Shown here: one piece after another, positions 27,396-35,983 of the stretch
How positions within the stretch are numbered: position 1 is the first letter of the stretch
Layout of the letters: each line of letters starts with the position of its first letter
Origin: Bacteroidota bacterium
Lineage (GTDB): Bacteria > Bacteroidota > Bacteroidia > Bacteroidales > FEN-979
Length of the DNA stretch: 40,579 nt
NCBI GenBank assembly: GCA_026391845.1
Contig: JAPLDG010000302.1
Coordinates: 1-40,579, forward strand
Direction: 5' to 3'
The notes under the pieces: model-generated
Database searches by the model: none
Seen by the model: only the letters and a program-made list of their open reading frames with translations
Told to the model about the DNA's origin: nothing
Made by a program: the position numbers and the translations under genes

Positions 27396-29130
27396 TGGTG
27401 AGATCATCGGCAAATAAACGAGCCCCCGCCGGGTTGTTGATGAAGATATTGATCTGTAAAGAAGAGTCGTTTACATCCGGGATAATGAATGTCGTACGAA
27501 TGTTCGACCAGACCATGGGTTCGGTTACCCGGGATGCCAGCATGATGCTGTCGCCGAAAACCGGCTCATTTCCGCGGGTAACAGTGTAAGAAAGCGCAGC
27601 GTTTCCCAGACGAATTCCGGGAGATAACATCCAGACATCCACATCCATCATTTTTGGCCAGGGATATTTCAACTCATCTAATCTGATGGAATACAGGGGA
27701 GTTGTTTTACTTTTCACATCGCCTGCGACACTGTACTGCCCCGAATGGGTGAAGATCGGGGAAGGTTTGCTGACCGGGCAAATGGCAAGGTTTTCAAAAT
27801 CATTTTTAAACGAATTGATCCGGTGAACCGGCGAAATGATCCCTGCCCGTTCAACCGACTGCCGGTAGTGATCCCAGTCCCATGCCGACCCATAGTAACA
27901 GCGGTCGAACCGGTAAATGACTGCCGAGTAGCGCAGATTGGCATATACCAGAAAAAAAATCAGAAACAACACGGTGGTTTGAATCAGGAAAAAGCGGTTG
28001 TTGAACAAACTGGTTATCAGCCAGGCCAGTGGAACAGCGAGGATGGTATAATATTCTATGAATGGTCGCTGGCCATAACTGCATCCGAAGTACCACATTT
28101 TCCAGGAGGCGCTGATCAGCGTCACCAGCAGGAATATTCCGGCAATGAGCCATCCATTCGATCTCCTGTGAAGAATCATCATGATTGTGCCGGCTATCAT
28201 GAAAATTACCACCGGCGAATAGGTCAGCAACCCATTCAACGGTGAAAACAGTACTTCTGCAAGCTGAGGATGACTCCAGTTGGTGAATCCTTCATCCCGG
28301 TATGAAAAATGGAGCCAGCTCCCGGAGAGATATTTCCAGTAAACCATTTGCGGCAGAAAAACAGCAAAAAGGATTGCCAGAAATGAAAGCAGATACGATG
28401 GCTTCAGGAACAGCTTAACACGTTTCATCCACCCGGAGAGATTTTCACCATCCCAGGCGAAGAAAAGCAATCCAGGAAGGATGTTGGTAGGCCGGATCAG
28501 CGTGGCCAGCGAAAGGGTGAGGCAAATCAGTATGAAATATGGATAGTATTGCGAAATCTGGAATTTCTTCAGGGCAAATAGAAACAGTGCGAAGAGGAAA
28601 AAGGAATAAACGTGCGACATCAGCCCGTCAATGAGCGCGTAATAAAAGAGGTTGGTTCCGAGAAAAATCACGGTGATGACGAACATATTTACAACCGGAT
28701 GAAAATAATGATCCAGGAATTTTTTCAGGAACCATAATCCAAGGATCAGGTAAATAACCGCAGCCAGGTTCATCATCCGCATATAGATCATGGAAAAACC
28801 CTGTTCGCAATCATACCCTGCAATGGCGGAAACAAGGCCGGAGGCTAAAAAGAATGGAGAGAGCATGAGCGCCACGCCATAAGTGTATTTTGTATCCAGT
28901 TTGTTTTTCAGCGTATCAATGCTGAAGCCTCCGCCTGTAAGGATGTCGAGATCGGCTGGCATCGTGCGCGTATCAAAATGGTAGAAAAAAACAGCCGGAA
29001 GATAAATGTAGTATCCGGCCCGGTCGGAACCAAGATCTGAACTGCCGTTAAAACGAACCACGTCCCTGTGAAAAAACCAGGTAAGAGCCAGTGAGGCACA
29101 AAACAACACGTAAAAAAACCATTTTACCAT
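27367..29130 (-). CDS. polytopic GT-C-like glycosyltransferase with C-terminal CBM/jelly-roll-like domain
   Basis: DLGSDRAGYYIYLPAVFFYHFDTR luminal loop, many TMs, C-terminal SGQYSVAGDVK...SSLQINIFINNPAGARLFADDLTIRYRYAWKR. Start set to MVKWFFYV; alternative start MGADSEI at 29172. Confidence 0.68.
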   Translation of the reverse strand: MVKWFFYVLFCASLALTWFFHRDVVRFNGSSDLGSDRAGYYIYLPAVFFYHFDTRTMPADLDILTGGGFSIDTLKNKLDTKYTYGVALMLSPFFLASGLVSAIAGYDCEQGFSMIYMRMMNLAAVIYLILGLWFLKKFLDHYFHPVVNMFVITVIFLGTNLFYYALIDGLMSHVYSFFLFALFLFALKKFQISQYYPYFILICLTLSLATLIRPTNILPGLLFFAWDGENLSGWMKRVKLFLKPSYLLSFLAILFAVFLPQMVYWKYLSGSWLHFSYRDEGFTNWSHPQLAEVLFSPLNGLLTYSPVVIFMIAGTIMMILHRRSNGWLIAGIFLLVTLISASWKMWYFGCSYGQRPFIEYYTILAVPLAWLITSLFNNRFFLIQTTVLFLIFFLVYANLRYSAVIYRFDRCYYGSAWDWDHYRQSVERAGIISPVHRINSFKNDFENLAICPVSKPSPIFTHSGQYSVAGDVKSKTTPLYSIRLDELKYPWPKMMDVDVWMLSPGIRLGNAALSYTVTRGNEPVFGDSIMLASRVTEPMVWSNIRTTFIIPDVNDSSLQINIFINNPAGARLFADDLTIRYRYAWKR

Positions 29131-29158
29131 TTCACTATTTCGACTTTTCGCTATTTCG

Positions 29159-29806
29159 CTATCTGCTCCCATCCGGTGTAAAATAGTTAATTTCAATATC
29201 ATCCACCAGCAGCTCACCTTGCCCATGGTACCAGAAATAGGCCTGCAGCACATCTTCACGATCGGTCGCCAGGGGAATGCGGTAATCGATGGCAACCCGG
29301 TTCCATTGATTCTGTTTCAGGTTTTCATTTTCCAGGGGGATAAACATATACTTATAGGTAACGTCATGGCGGTTGCAGGTGGCAACCAGGTTGCATTGTA
29401 TTTCCCGGGGCGGGCAGGAAAACCAAACATATCCGGTTGCCCTGATCCAGGAGGAATCTCCAGGCTTGATGTCTTTAAATTTAATCCATAAGCCCGGAGA
29501 AAACGGAACGGTTGAACTCATTCTATAGGATTGTTTTCCACCATGGCCGGTATTGGCCAGATGCGCATTGGTGTCGGCGGCACTGCCCGATTCGAAATCA
29601 TGAAAAGCCAGTTGTTTTCCTTTTCCTTCAAGGATTTCAGGAAGCTTTTCACGCTCAATCGATGCAGAAGAAACACTGGTTTGATGTGTATCCTGGTAGG
29701 ACTTGTAAAAATTCACAAGGATTAAAACCCCCAACAATGAAAAAGCTGTAAGGCCCGCAAATATTGATTTTCGGGAAAAGCGATTTTCATTGTTGCCTTC
29801 TCGCAT
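29159..29806 (-). CDS. single-pass membrane-anchored CBM/jelly-roll-like protein
   Basis: N-terminal TM (FAGLTAFSLLGVLILVNFYKSY) then AFHDFESGSA...GGKQSYRMSSTVPFSPGLWIKF...VLQAYFWYHGQGELLVDDIEINYF. Confidence 0.68.
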   Translation of the reverse strand: MREGNNENRFSRKSIFAGLTAFSLLGVLILVNFYKSYQDTHQTSVSSASIEREKLPEILEGKGKQLAFHDFESGSAADTNAHLANTGHGGKQSYRMSSTVPFSPGLWIKFKDIKPGDSSWIRATGYVWFSCPPREIQCNLVATCNRHDVTYKYMFIPLENENLKQNQWNRVAIDYRIPLATDREDVLQAYFWYHGQGELLVDDIEINYFTPDGSR

Positions 29807-30540
29807 TATTTGAGGTATTTTCTGTCCCAGATGTTATATTTCATTAAACACCAAACCGCGCGAAAAGCATCCTTCATGCCGATTTTTTTGCCCTCTTCAT
29901 ACGTGCGGCCATAATATGAAATGCCTACTTCGTATATGCGGATTTTCGGAAAGCGGGCGGTTTTGGAGGTGACTTCGGGCTCGAATCCAAAACGTTTCTC
30001 CTTAAAATAGATCTGTTTCAGAATTTCGGCGCGAAAAAGTTTATAGCAGGTCTCCATGTCCGTGAGATTGAGATTTGTGAACATATTGGAGGTAAAAGTG
30101 AGCAGTTTGTTCCCGATCGAATGCCAGAAGAACAGGATCCGGTGAGGCTTGCCCCCCATGAACCGTGAACCATAAACCACATCGGCGAAACCATCGAGGA
30201 CTGGCTTCAGCAGTACATTGTACTCTGCAGGATCATATTCCAGGTCAGCATCCTGGATGATGATAAAATCGCCCGTTGCCTCTACAATTCCGCGATGCAA
30301 CGCCGCGCCTTTACCCTTGTTCACCGGCTGGTTGAACAGCCTGATGTCACTTTCCGGGTGCGAGGCAATGTATCTTTCGACCACACCGATGGTATCATCA
30401 CGACTGAAATCATTGACGATGATAATTTCCTTCGTAACCGCTTCGATCAAATTGACATCCAGCACTTTGTCGAGAATTCGATGAATCGTTGCCGCTTCAT
30501 TGTAAGCGGGAATTAAAATACTGAGTTTGCGGGATTCCAT
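29806..30540 (-). CDS. glycosyltransferase family 2 (polyprenyl-phosphate sugar synthase-like)
   Basis: [74 protein letters not shown]. Start at MESRKLS. Confidence 0.92.
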   Translation of the reverse strand: MESRKLSILIPAYNEAATIHRILDKVLDVNLIEAVTKEIIIVNDFSRDDTIGVVERYIASHPESDIRLFNQPVNKGKGAALHRGIVEATGDFIIIQDADLEYDPAEYNVLLKPVLDGFADVVYGSRFMGGKPHRILFFWHSIGNKLLTFTSNMFTNLNLTDMETCYKLFRAEILKQIYFKEKRFGFEPEVTSKTARFPKIRIYEVGISYYGRTYEEGKKIGMKDAFRAVWCLMKYNIWDRKYLK

Positions 30541-30588
30541 AAAAACCAGTTCAAAAGGCAAAAATAAGAGAAAATATCAAGGAATGCC

Positions 30589-33201
30589 CTATTCGTAGTA
30601 ATAGATGCGCTTAACCCTCCGCGAAATTCCTGTCAGCACTTCATAGGGGATCGTTCCGATTTCCCTGGCCAGTTCAGCCACGGGATGGAGGTCGCCGAAG
30701 ATGACGACTTCTTCTCCTTCGCGGATGTCTTGAAAATCGTGACGCGGGACGCGTGACGCGGGACCGGTGAATCTGTCAGTCACATCAACCATGGTCAGAT
30801 CCATGCAGATATTTCCCATGATGGGTGCAGGCTTGCCCCGGATATAAAGCGCCCCCCGGCCATTGCCAAGCCGGCGGTTAAGGCCGTCGGCATAGCCCAC
30901 CGGAACAATGGCGATCACGGTATCTTTTTCAGCTCTGCCTTTCCGGTTGTACCCGATCGTATCCCCGGCAGAGATATGTTTGATCTGGGTGATCACCGAC
31001 TTCAGGGTGCTTACATTCCTCAGCATGGACTGTTCTTCAACGCTGCTACCAACACCATACAAACCGATGCCAAGCCGTACCATGCCGAACTGTGCCTCAG
31101 GAAACCGCCTGATACCAGCCGAATTTAGTATGTGCAGGAGTACAGGATAATCCAAAATCCGTGTTATTCTGCTGCTCATTTCGGTGAAGAGCCGGATTTG
31201 CTCCCTGGTAAAGTCATCTTCAGTGGGGTCTTCACTGGCCGCCAGATGCGAAAAAACCGACTGAACGCGAAGTCCGGGATTTAGTTTCAGCCGCGCAATC
31301 AGGGGTTCAAGCTCGTCTTTTGCAAATCCAAGACGATGCATTCCTGTATCAAGCTTGATATGTATGCGGACTTCCTGTTGTATCGAAGTCTGGTTGCGTA
31401 CGATCGCATCCTCAAGCAAATTGAGGATATGCAGGTTATAAATTTCAGGCTCCAGATTATATTTCAGCAGGGTATCGAGGCTCTGTTCTTCCGGGCTCAT
31501 CACCATGATCGGCATATGAATCCCGGATGTGCGCAATTCAACCCCTTCATCGGCGTAGGCTACGGCCAGGTAGTCGATCCGGTGGAACTGCAGCACATTG
31601 GCAATTTCGTAACTGCCACTGCCATAGGAAAATGCTTTCACCATGGCCATTGTTCTGGTTCCGGGATGCAACAGAGCCCGGAAATGGTTAAGGTTGTGAA
31701 TCAGGGCATCCAGATTGATTTCCATCACGGTTTCATGCGCCTTCTGCTGCAAAACCTGGCTGATTTTTTCAAACTCAAACAATCGCGCACCTTTCAGCAG
31801 GATGGTTTCATTTTGAAAGGAAGAGACCGGGAAATGCTGCAAAAAATCATCTGTTGTCGTGAAAAATGCCTTCTGCATGGTAAATTTATCTGCATGCCTG
31901 ACCAGGTCCCGCCCGATTCCTACCATGCGTTCAATGTTTCGTGAGACCAGCATCGACGCGATTTCACGGTACAACTCTCCTTTGTCGCGCCCTGTTTGAA
32001 GGATATCGGACAGGATGATCGTTTTTTTCTTTTGCTGATTTTGCTGATTCAGAAAATCGAGGGCGATGCTAAGCGACTTGATATCAGAGTTGTAGCTGTC
32101 GTTTATCAGCGAACAATGGTTGATGGCCTCTTTGAGCTCGAGACGCATGGCAATGGGCGTAAGAGCTGAATAACGTGACGCGTGACGCGTGACGCGTGAC
32201 TGCCGACTGCCAACTGCCAACAATTCACTCAGCACCAACTCAGTTGCAAAGCAGTTTATCGCATTTTCGATGGAAGCTTCGTCGGTGAAAGGTATGCTGA
32301 AGGTGAATATTTCCGACCTGTAATCACACCTGATGAGCGTTTGTCCGTCGGTGGTTAAAACCTGAACTATTTTGAGATCGGCATCATTCTTTCTGCTCCA
32401 GGTGAAGGTTTTCAGGTGCAGGTATGCCGCATCAGCATTGAGGCAATCTGTAATCAGGGAATAATCGGAACAGTAGATCAGCGTTTGGGAATTGATGAAC
32501 AGCTTGAGTTTTTCCTCCACTTTCCGGCGGGGATTTTCGAAATATTCATCATGGGCATGACCGATATTGGTAAATATCCCGATGGTCGGCCTGATGATGG
32601 GCTCAAGATGTTCCATTTCGCCGGAGCGGGAGATTCCTGCTTCGAAAATCGCCAGTTCATGGTCATGCGACATTTTCCAGACTGAGAGTGGAACACCGAT
32701 CTGGGAATTATAGCTTTTCGGACTGCGTATGATCTGAAAATCACTGCTCAGCAGCTGGAACAACCACTCTTTGACAATTGTTTTACCATTGCTGCCTGTT
32801 ATCCCGATCACGGGAATATCGAACAGCCTCCTATGGTAAGCGCCCAGCTGCTGCAAGGCTGCAAGGGTGTCGGGAACAAGGATGAATGAAGCGCCCGGGT
32901 ATTGGGTTACATGTGACACGTGATGGGGCGACAGGGCGACAGATGTATCTGTTTGTGAGGCGGTTGAAGGCAGTTTGGAAATCAAAAAGCACCTCACCCC
33001 TTTTTCATAGAGTTCGGGGATAAATTTATGCCCGTCGTTGCGATCAGAAACCAGGGCGATAAAAAGACAATGTTCAGAGTGGATCAGTATCCGGCTGTCG
33101 ATGAGCAGATCGCGGACTAAAAGATCCCCGCTGCTGATGGGGTGAACAGTTCCGCTACAGATGGAAGCGATTGATGAGACCGTTAAGGCCGGTTCTGTCA
33201 T
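30589..33201 (-). CDS. murF-alr: bifunctional UDP-N-acetylmuramoyl-tripeptide:D-alanyl-D-alanine ligase / alanine racemase (MurF-Alr fusion)
   Basis: MurF: VIGITGSNGKTIVKEWLFQLL, FTNIGHAHDEYFEN, LINDSYNSDIKSL; Alr: TMAMVKAFSYGSGSYEIANVLQ, IHIKLDTGMHRLGF, IGYNRKGRAEKDTVIAIVPVGYADGLNRRLGNG, MGNICMDLTMVDV. Confidence 0.95.
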   Translation of the reverse strand: MTEPALTVSSIASICSGTVHPISSGDLLVRDLLIDSRILIHSEHCLFIALVSDRNDGHKFIPELYEKGVRCFLISKLPSTASQTDTSVALSPHHVSHVTQYPGASFILVPDTLAALQQLGAYHRRLFDIPVIGITGSNGKTIVKEWLFQLLSSDFQIIRSPKSYNSQIGVPLSVWKMSHDHELAIFEAGISRSGEMEHLEPIIRPTIGIFTNIGHAHDEYFENPRRKVEEKLKLFINSQTLIYCSDYSLITDCLNADAAYLHLKTFTWSRKNDADLKIVQVLTTDGQTLIRCDYRSEIFTFSIPFTDEASIENAINCFATELVLSELLAVGSRQSRVTRHASRYSALTPIAMRLELKEAINHCSLINDSYNSDIKSLSIALDFLNQQNQQKKKTIILSDILQTGRDKGELYREIASMLVSRNIERMVGIGRDLVRHADKFTMQKAFFTTTDDFLQHFPVSSFQNETILLKGARLFEFEKISQVLQQKAHETVMEINLDALIHNLNHFRALLHPGTRTMAMVKAFSYGSGSYEIANVLQFHRIDYLAVAYADEGVELRTSGIHMPIMVMSPEEQSLDTLLKYNLEPEIYNLHILNLLEDAIVRNQTSIQQEVRIHIKLDTGMHRLGFAKDELEPLIARLKLNPGLRVQSVFSHLAASEDPTEDDFTREQIRLFTEMSSRITRILDYPVLLHILNSAGIRRFPEAQFGMVRLGIGLYGVGSSVEEQSMLRNVSTLKSVITQIKHISAGDTIGYNRKGRAEKDTVIAIVPVGYADGLNRRLGNGRGALYIRGKPAPIMGNICMDLTMVDVTDRFTGPASRVPRHDFQDIREGEEVVIFGDLHPVAELAREIGTIPYEVLTGISRRVKRIYYYE
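30738..30764 (+). repeat. 7-bp-type repeat (CGTGACGCGGGACG) inside the racemase domain
   Basis: cgtgacgcgggacgcgtgacgcgggac, in frame as PASRVPRHD between TMVDVT and the conserved REGEEVVIFG. Confidence 0.75.
32174..32221 (+). repeat. composite 7-bp repeat [CGTGACG]n-[TGCCGAC]n inside murF
   Basis: cgtgacgcgtgacgcgtgacgcgtgactgccgactgccaactgccaac, in frame as LLAVGSRQSRVTRHASR. Confidence 0.9.
32905..32945 (+). repeat. degenerate repeat (gttacatgtgacacgtgatggggcgacagggcgacag) inside murF
   Basis: In frame as DTSVALSPHHVSHVTQYPG in the MurF N-terminal domain. Confidence 0.6.
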
Positions 33202-34277
33202 GAACGGTTATTTTCGGGTTGAGCGCCGGCAGACCGCAATTGATTTGCATGAAGTTCATCATATTCAACGCGGTGCTGGAAGATATCCCCGGCCAGATAC
33301 AAGGCATTGCGAAAGGCCTCAGGGGAGGCAATGTTTTTTCCGGCAAGGTCATACGCAGTTCCATGGGCAGGTGAGGTGCGGATAACTGGCAGTCCTGCGG
33401 TGAAATTTACTCCTTCGTCGAAGGACATCAATTTAAACGGAATCATTCCCTGATCATGGTACATGGCCAAAATCCCGTCAAAATTCTTAAAACTTGCGGC
33501 ACCAAAAAACCCATCTGCCGGATAGGGCCCAAATGCAAGGATATTCTGCGCATAAGCCTTTTCAATGGCCGGCTGGATAATGGTTTGTTCTTCATTCCCG
33601 ATTAATCCGTCATCACTGGCATGCGGGTTCAGCGCCAATACCGCGATCCTCGGCTTGACAATGCCGAAATCGCGCATCAGCGATTGGTTCAATACCTTGA
33701 TCTTTTGCAGAATCAACTCGCTGGTGAGTGTATCTTTCACCTTGCTCAATGGAACATGCCCTGTCACCATGCCGATACGCAGCACATTGTTGATCATCAG
33801 CATGAGGTAGTTTTCCGTTGTGAATTTCTGTGCAAAGTATTCAGTATGTCCGGGAAACGCGAACCCGGACGATTGAATATTCTTTTTATTTATGGGACCG
33901 GTAACCACAACATCAATATTGTTTTTCAGCAAATCATCGCATGCAGCATCCAGTGACAGAAGCGCCAGTTCACCGGCAACGGATGTCGATTTCCCCAAAT
34001 CAATCTTGATCTCTTCATCATGGATGTTAACGATATTGGGTCTTCGTGGGTGGGCCTGATCGGCCTTCTTCACCACATTGAAGTTAAAATCATTGATGTT
34101 CAATGCTTTCCTGTGGTAGGATGCAACCTTTGACGAACCATAAACCACCATGGTATATAATTCCATCAGCCGTTGGTCCTGCAGTGTTTTTATAATGATC
34201 TCATAGCTGATGCCATTCATGTCGCCGTGGGTGATCCCGATGCGGACGCGTTTTTCTTTTTCTCCTTCTTGTTCCAT
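33198..34277 (-). CDS. pdxA: 4-hydroxythreonine-4-phosphate dehydrogenase PdxA
   Basis: GITHGDMNGISYEII, GHTEYFA, VTGHVPLSKV, LNPHASDDGLIGNEE, GPYPADGFFG, AMYHDQGMIPFK, VNFTAGLPVIRTSPAHGTAYDLAG. Confidence 0.95.
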   Translation of the reverse strand: MEQEGEKEKRVRIGITHGDMNGISYEIIIKTLQDQRLMELYTMVVYGSSKVASYHRKALNINDFNFNVVKKADQAHPRRPNIVNIHDEEIKIDLGKSTSVAGELALLSLDAACDDLLKNNIDVVVTGPINKKNIQSSGFAFPGHTEYFAQKFTTENYLMLMINNVLRIGMVTGHVPLSKVKDTLTSELILQKIKVLNQSLMRDFGIVKPRIAVLALNPHASDDGLIGNEEQTIIQPAIEKAYAQNILAFGPYPADGFFGAASFKNFDGILAMYHDQGMIPFKLMSFDEGVNFTAGLPVIRTSPAHGTAYDLAGKNIASPEAFRNALYLAGDIFQHRVEYDELHANQLRSAGAQPENNRS

Positions 34278-34293
34278 CTATCCTGATTTTATG

Positions 34294-34301
34294 CAAAAAT
34301 A
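34294..34301 (-). promoter_or_regulatory. Bacteroidota-type -7 element (TATTTTTG) upstream of pdxA
   Basis: CAAAAATA on plus, 16 nt before the pdxA start. Confidence 0.4.
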
Positions 34302-34317
34302 AGAATATTCCGGGTAA

Positions 34318-35844
34318 TCAGACATTCTGTTTGCCTTCTCCGTATCTCCGGACAAAATCAACCAACAATCGCACCCCGAAGCCGGTGCCGCCCTGTCCGC
34401 GGTAGGAATCACGCTTCTCAAGAAACGCCGGTCCGGCGATGTCGAGATGGATATAGGGATAATCTGTAAATTTCTCAAGAAATTTCCCCGCAGTGATCAT
34501 CCCGGCCTCGGCAGGTCCCAGGTTCTTCAGGTCGGCCAGGTCCGATTTTATCTGCTCTCCATACTCATCCCACATCGGAAATTCAACCAGACGCTCGTAA
34601 ACTTCAAGACCGGATGTTTTAAGCGTTTCCAGTTCTTTGGCGGCTTTCGATTGCATGGCAATGGCGCCGAATTTGCCAATGGCACGCACTGCGGCACCGG
34701 TAAGGGTTGCCAGATCAATCACCAGTGCCGGGTCGTACTTTTTCGCGTAACTGAGGGCATCTGCCAGGATCAGCCGCCCTTCGGCATCGGTATTCAACAC
34801 CTCCACCGTCATGCCGTTGTGCATTGTGATGATGTCGCCTGAAACAAGCGCCTTCTCTCCCGGACGGTTATCGGTTGCAGGCATGAGACCCACGACATGC
34901 ACAGGCAGTTTTGCCTTTGCAATGCAGTAAACGGCCGCGGCAACGGCGGCAGCGCCCGACATGTCATCTTTCATGTTCAACATTGAATCGCCAGGCTTGA
35001 GGTTCATGCCACCTGTGTCATAAACAACGCCTTTCCCGACAAAAACCAGCGGTTTTGCGTTCACTGCGCCGACAGGCTTCCATTCCATTACGGTAAAGGC
35101 AGGGGGTTCAAAACTGCCTTGGTTAACCCCGAGCAAACCACCCATTTTCAGCGCTGACAGCTTTTGTTTGTTCAACACCTCCACAATTGCACCGGATTCC
35201 TGCGCCATCTTTTCTGCCTCTTTTGAAAAAACTGTTGCAGTAAGGTGGGAATTGGGTTCGTTGATCAGGTCACGGCAGAGCGAAACAGCATTTAGCAGGA
35301 TGTTGAGTTCCGTGACACGTGACACGTGACGCGTGACTGCCAACTGCCGGCTGCCGACTGCCGACTGCCGACTTAGTAAAGCCTGGCCATTTTCTTCCTC
35401 TTCAAGAACATGCGAGTAGATTTCAATTTCCTTCAGTGTGTTTTTGGATTCCTGATCACTTTTATATTTCAGAAACTGGTATGATCCAAGCGCCATGCCT
35501 TCAGCAAGGGCAAGGACAACTGCTTCCTCCCCTTCAGCATCGAATATTGCGGCCCGGTCAGCTTTCTGTGCATTGAGTAAACCGGCGATCTTATCCCCGG
35601 CTTTACGGCATGACTCCAATCGCCTGGAATAGTCCTTTTCTTCCTTGATAAAACAGACATAAACCCAATGAGTCATGCGATTGAATGAAACTACTTCTTG
35701 TTTTAAGGTTTCGATCTGAGCTTTCAGGTACGTTTTTTCCGCCGCATTGAAAACTCCTGGCGGCAATTTTGAAAAATTCGACAGGATAATTACCAGGTGG
35801 CCAAGTTCCTGTTCTTTGTTGGTAACGGATATAATTGGGATCAT
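34318..35844 (-). CDS. leucyl aminopeptidase (M17 family)
   Basis: VGKGVVYDTGGMNLKPGDSMLNMKDDMSGAAAV, MPATDNRPGEKALVSGDIITMHNGMTVEVLNTDAEGRLILADAL, IDLATLTGA. Confidence 0.95.
   Translation of the reverse strand: MIPIISVTNKEQELGHLVIILSNFSKLPPGVFNAAEKTYLKAQIETLKQEVVSFNRMTHWVYVCFIKEEKDYSRRLESCRKAGDKIAGLLNAQKADRAAIFDAEGEEAVVLALAEGMALGSYQFLKYKSDQESKNTLKEIEIYSHVLEEEENGQALLSRQSAVGSRQLAVTRHVSRVTELNILLNAVSLCRDLINEPNSHLTATVFSKEAEKMAQESGAIVEVLNKQKLSALKMGGLLGVNQGSFEPPAFTVMEWKPVGAVNAKPLVFVGKGVVYDTGGMNLKPGDSMLNMKDDMSGAAAVAAAVYCIAKAKLPVHVVGLMPATDNRPGEKALVSGDIITMHNGMTVEVLNTDAEGRLILADALSYAKKYDPALVIDLATLTGAAVRAIGKFGAIAMQSKAAKELETLKTSGLEVYERLVEFPMWDEYGEQIKSDLADLKNLGPAEAGMITAGKFLEKFTDYPYIHLDIAGPAFLEKRDSYRGQGGTGFGVRLLVDFVRRYGEGKQNV
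35311..35374 (+). repeat. composite 7-bp repeat [CGTGACA/G]n-[TGCCGAC]n inside the aminopeptidase gene
   Basis: cgtgacacgtgacacgtgacgcgtgactgccaactgccggctgccgactgccgactgccgact, in frame as SRQSAVGSRQLAVTRHVSRVT. Confidence 0.92.
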
Positions 35845-35923
35845 GATTTTAAGTAATTTTGGACCGGATTACGCATGTCAACCGGGGTTTGAACATTTTA
35901 GCCCTTTATTGGCATAACGGATA

Positions 35924-35931
35924 CAAAAATA
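35924..35931 (-). promoter_or_regulatory. Bacteroidota-type -7 element (TATTTTTG) upstream of the aminopeptidase
   Basis: CAAAAATA on plus, 79 nt before the start codon. Confidence 0.3.
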
Positions 35932-35983
35932 AACAAAAAATCGGTGGCCGGAATGGTTAAATCATTGATGGCACCTGCAACCC

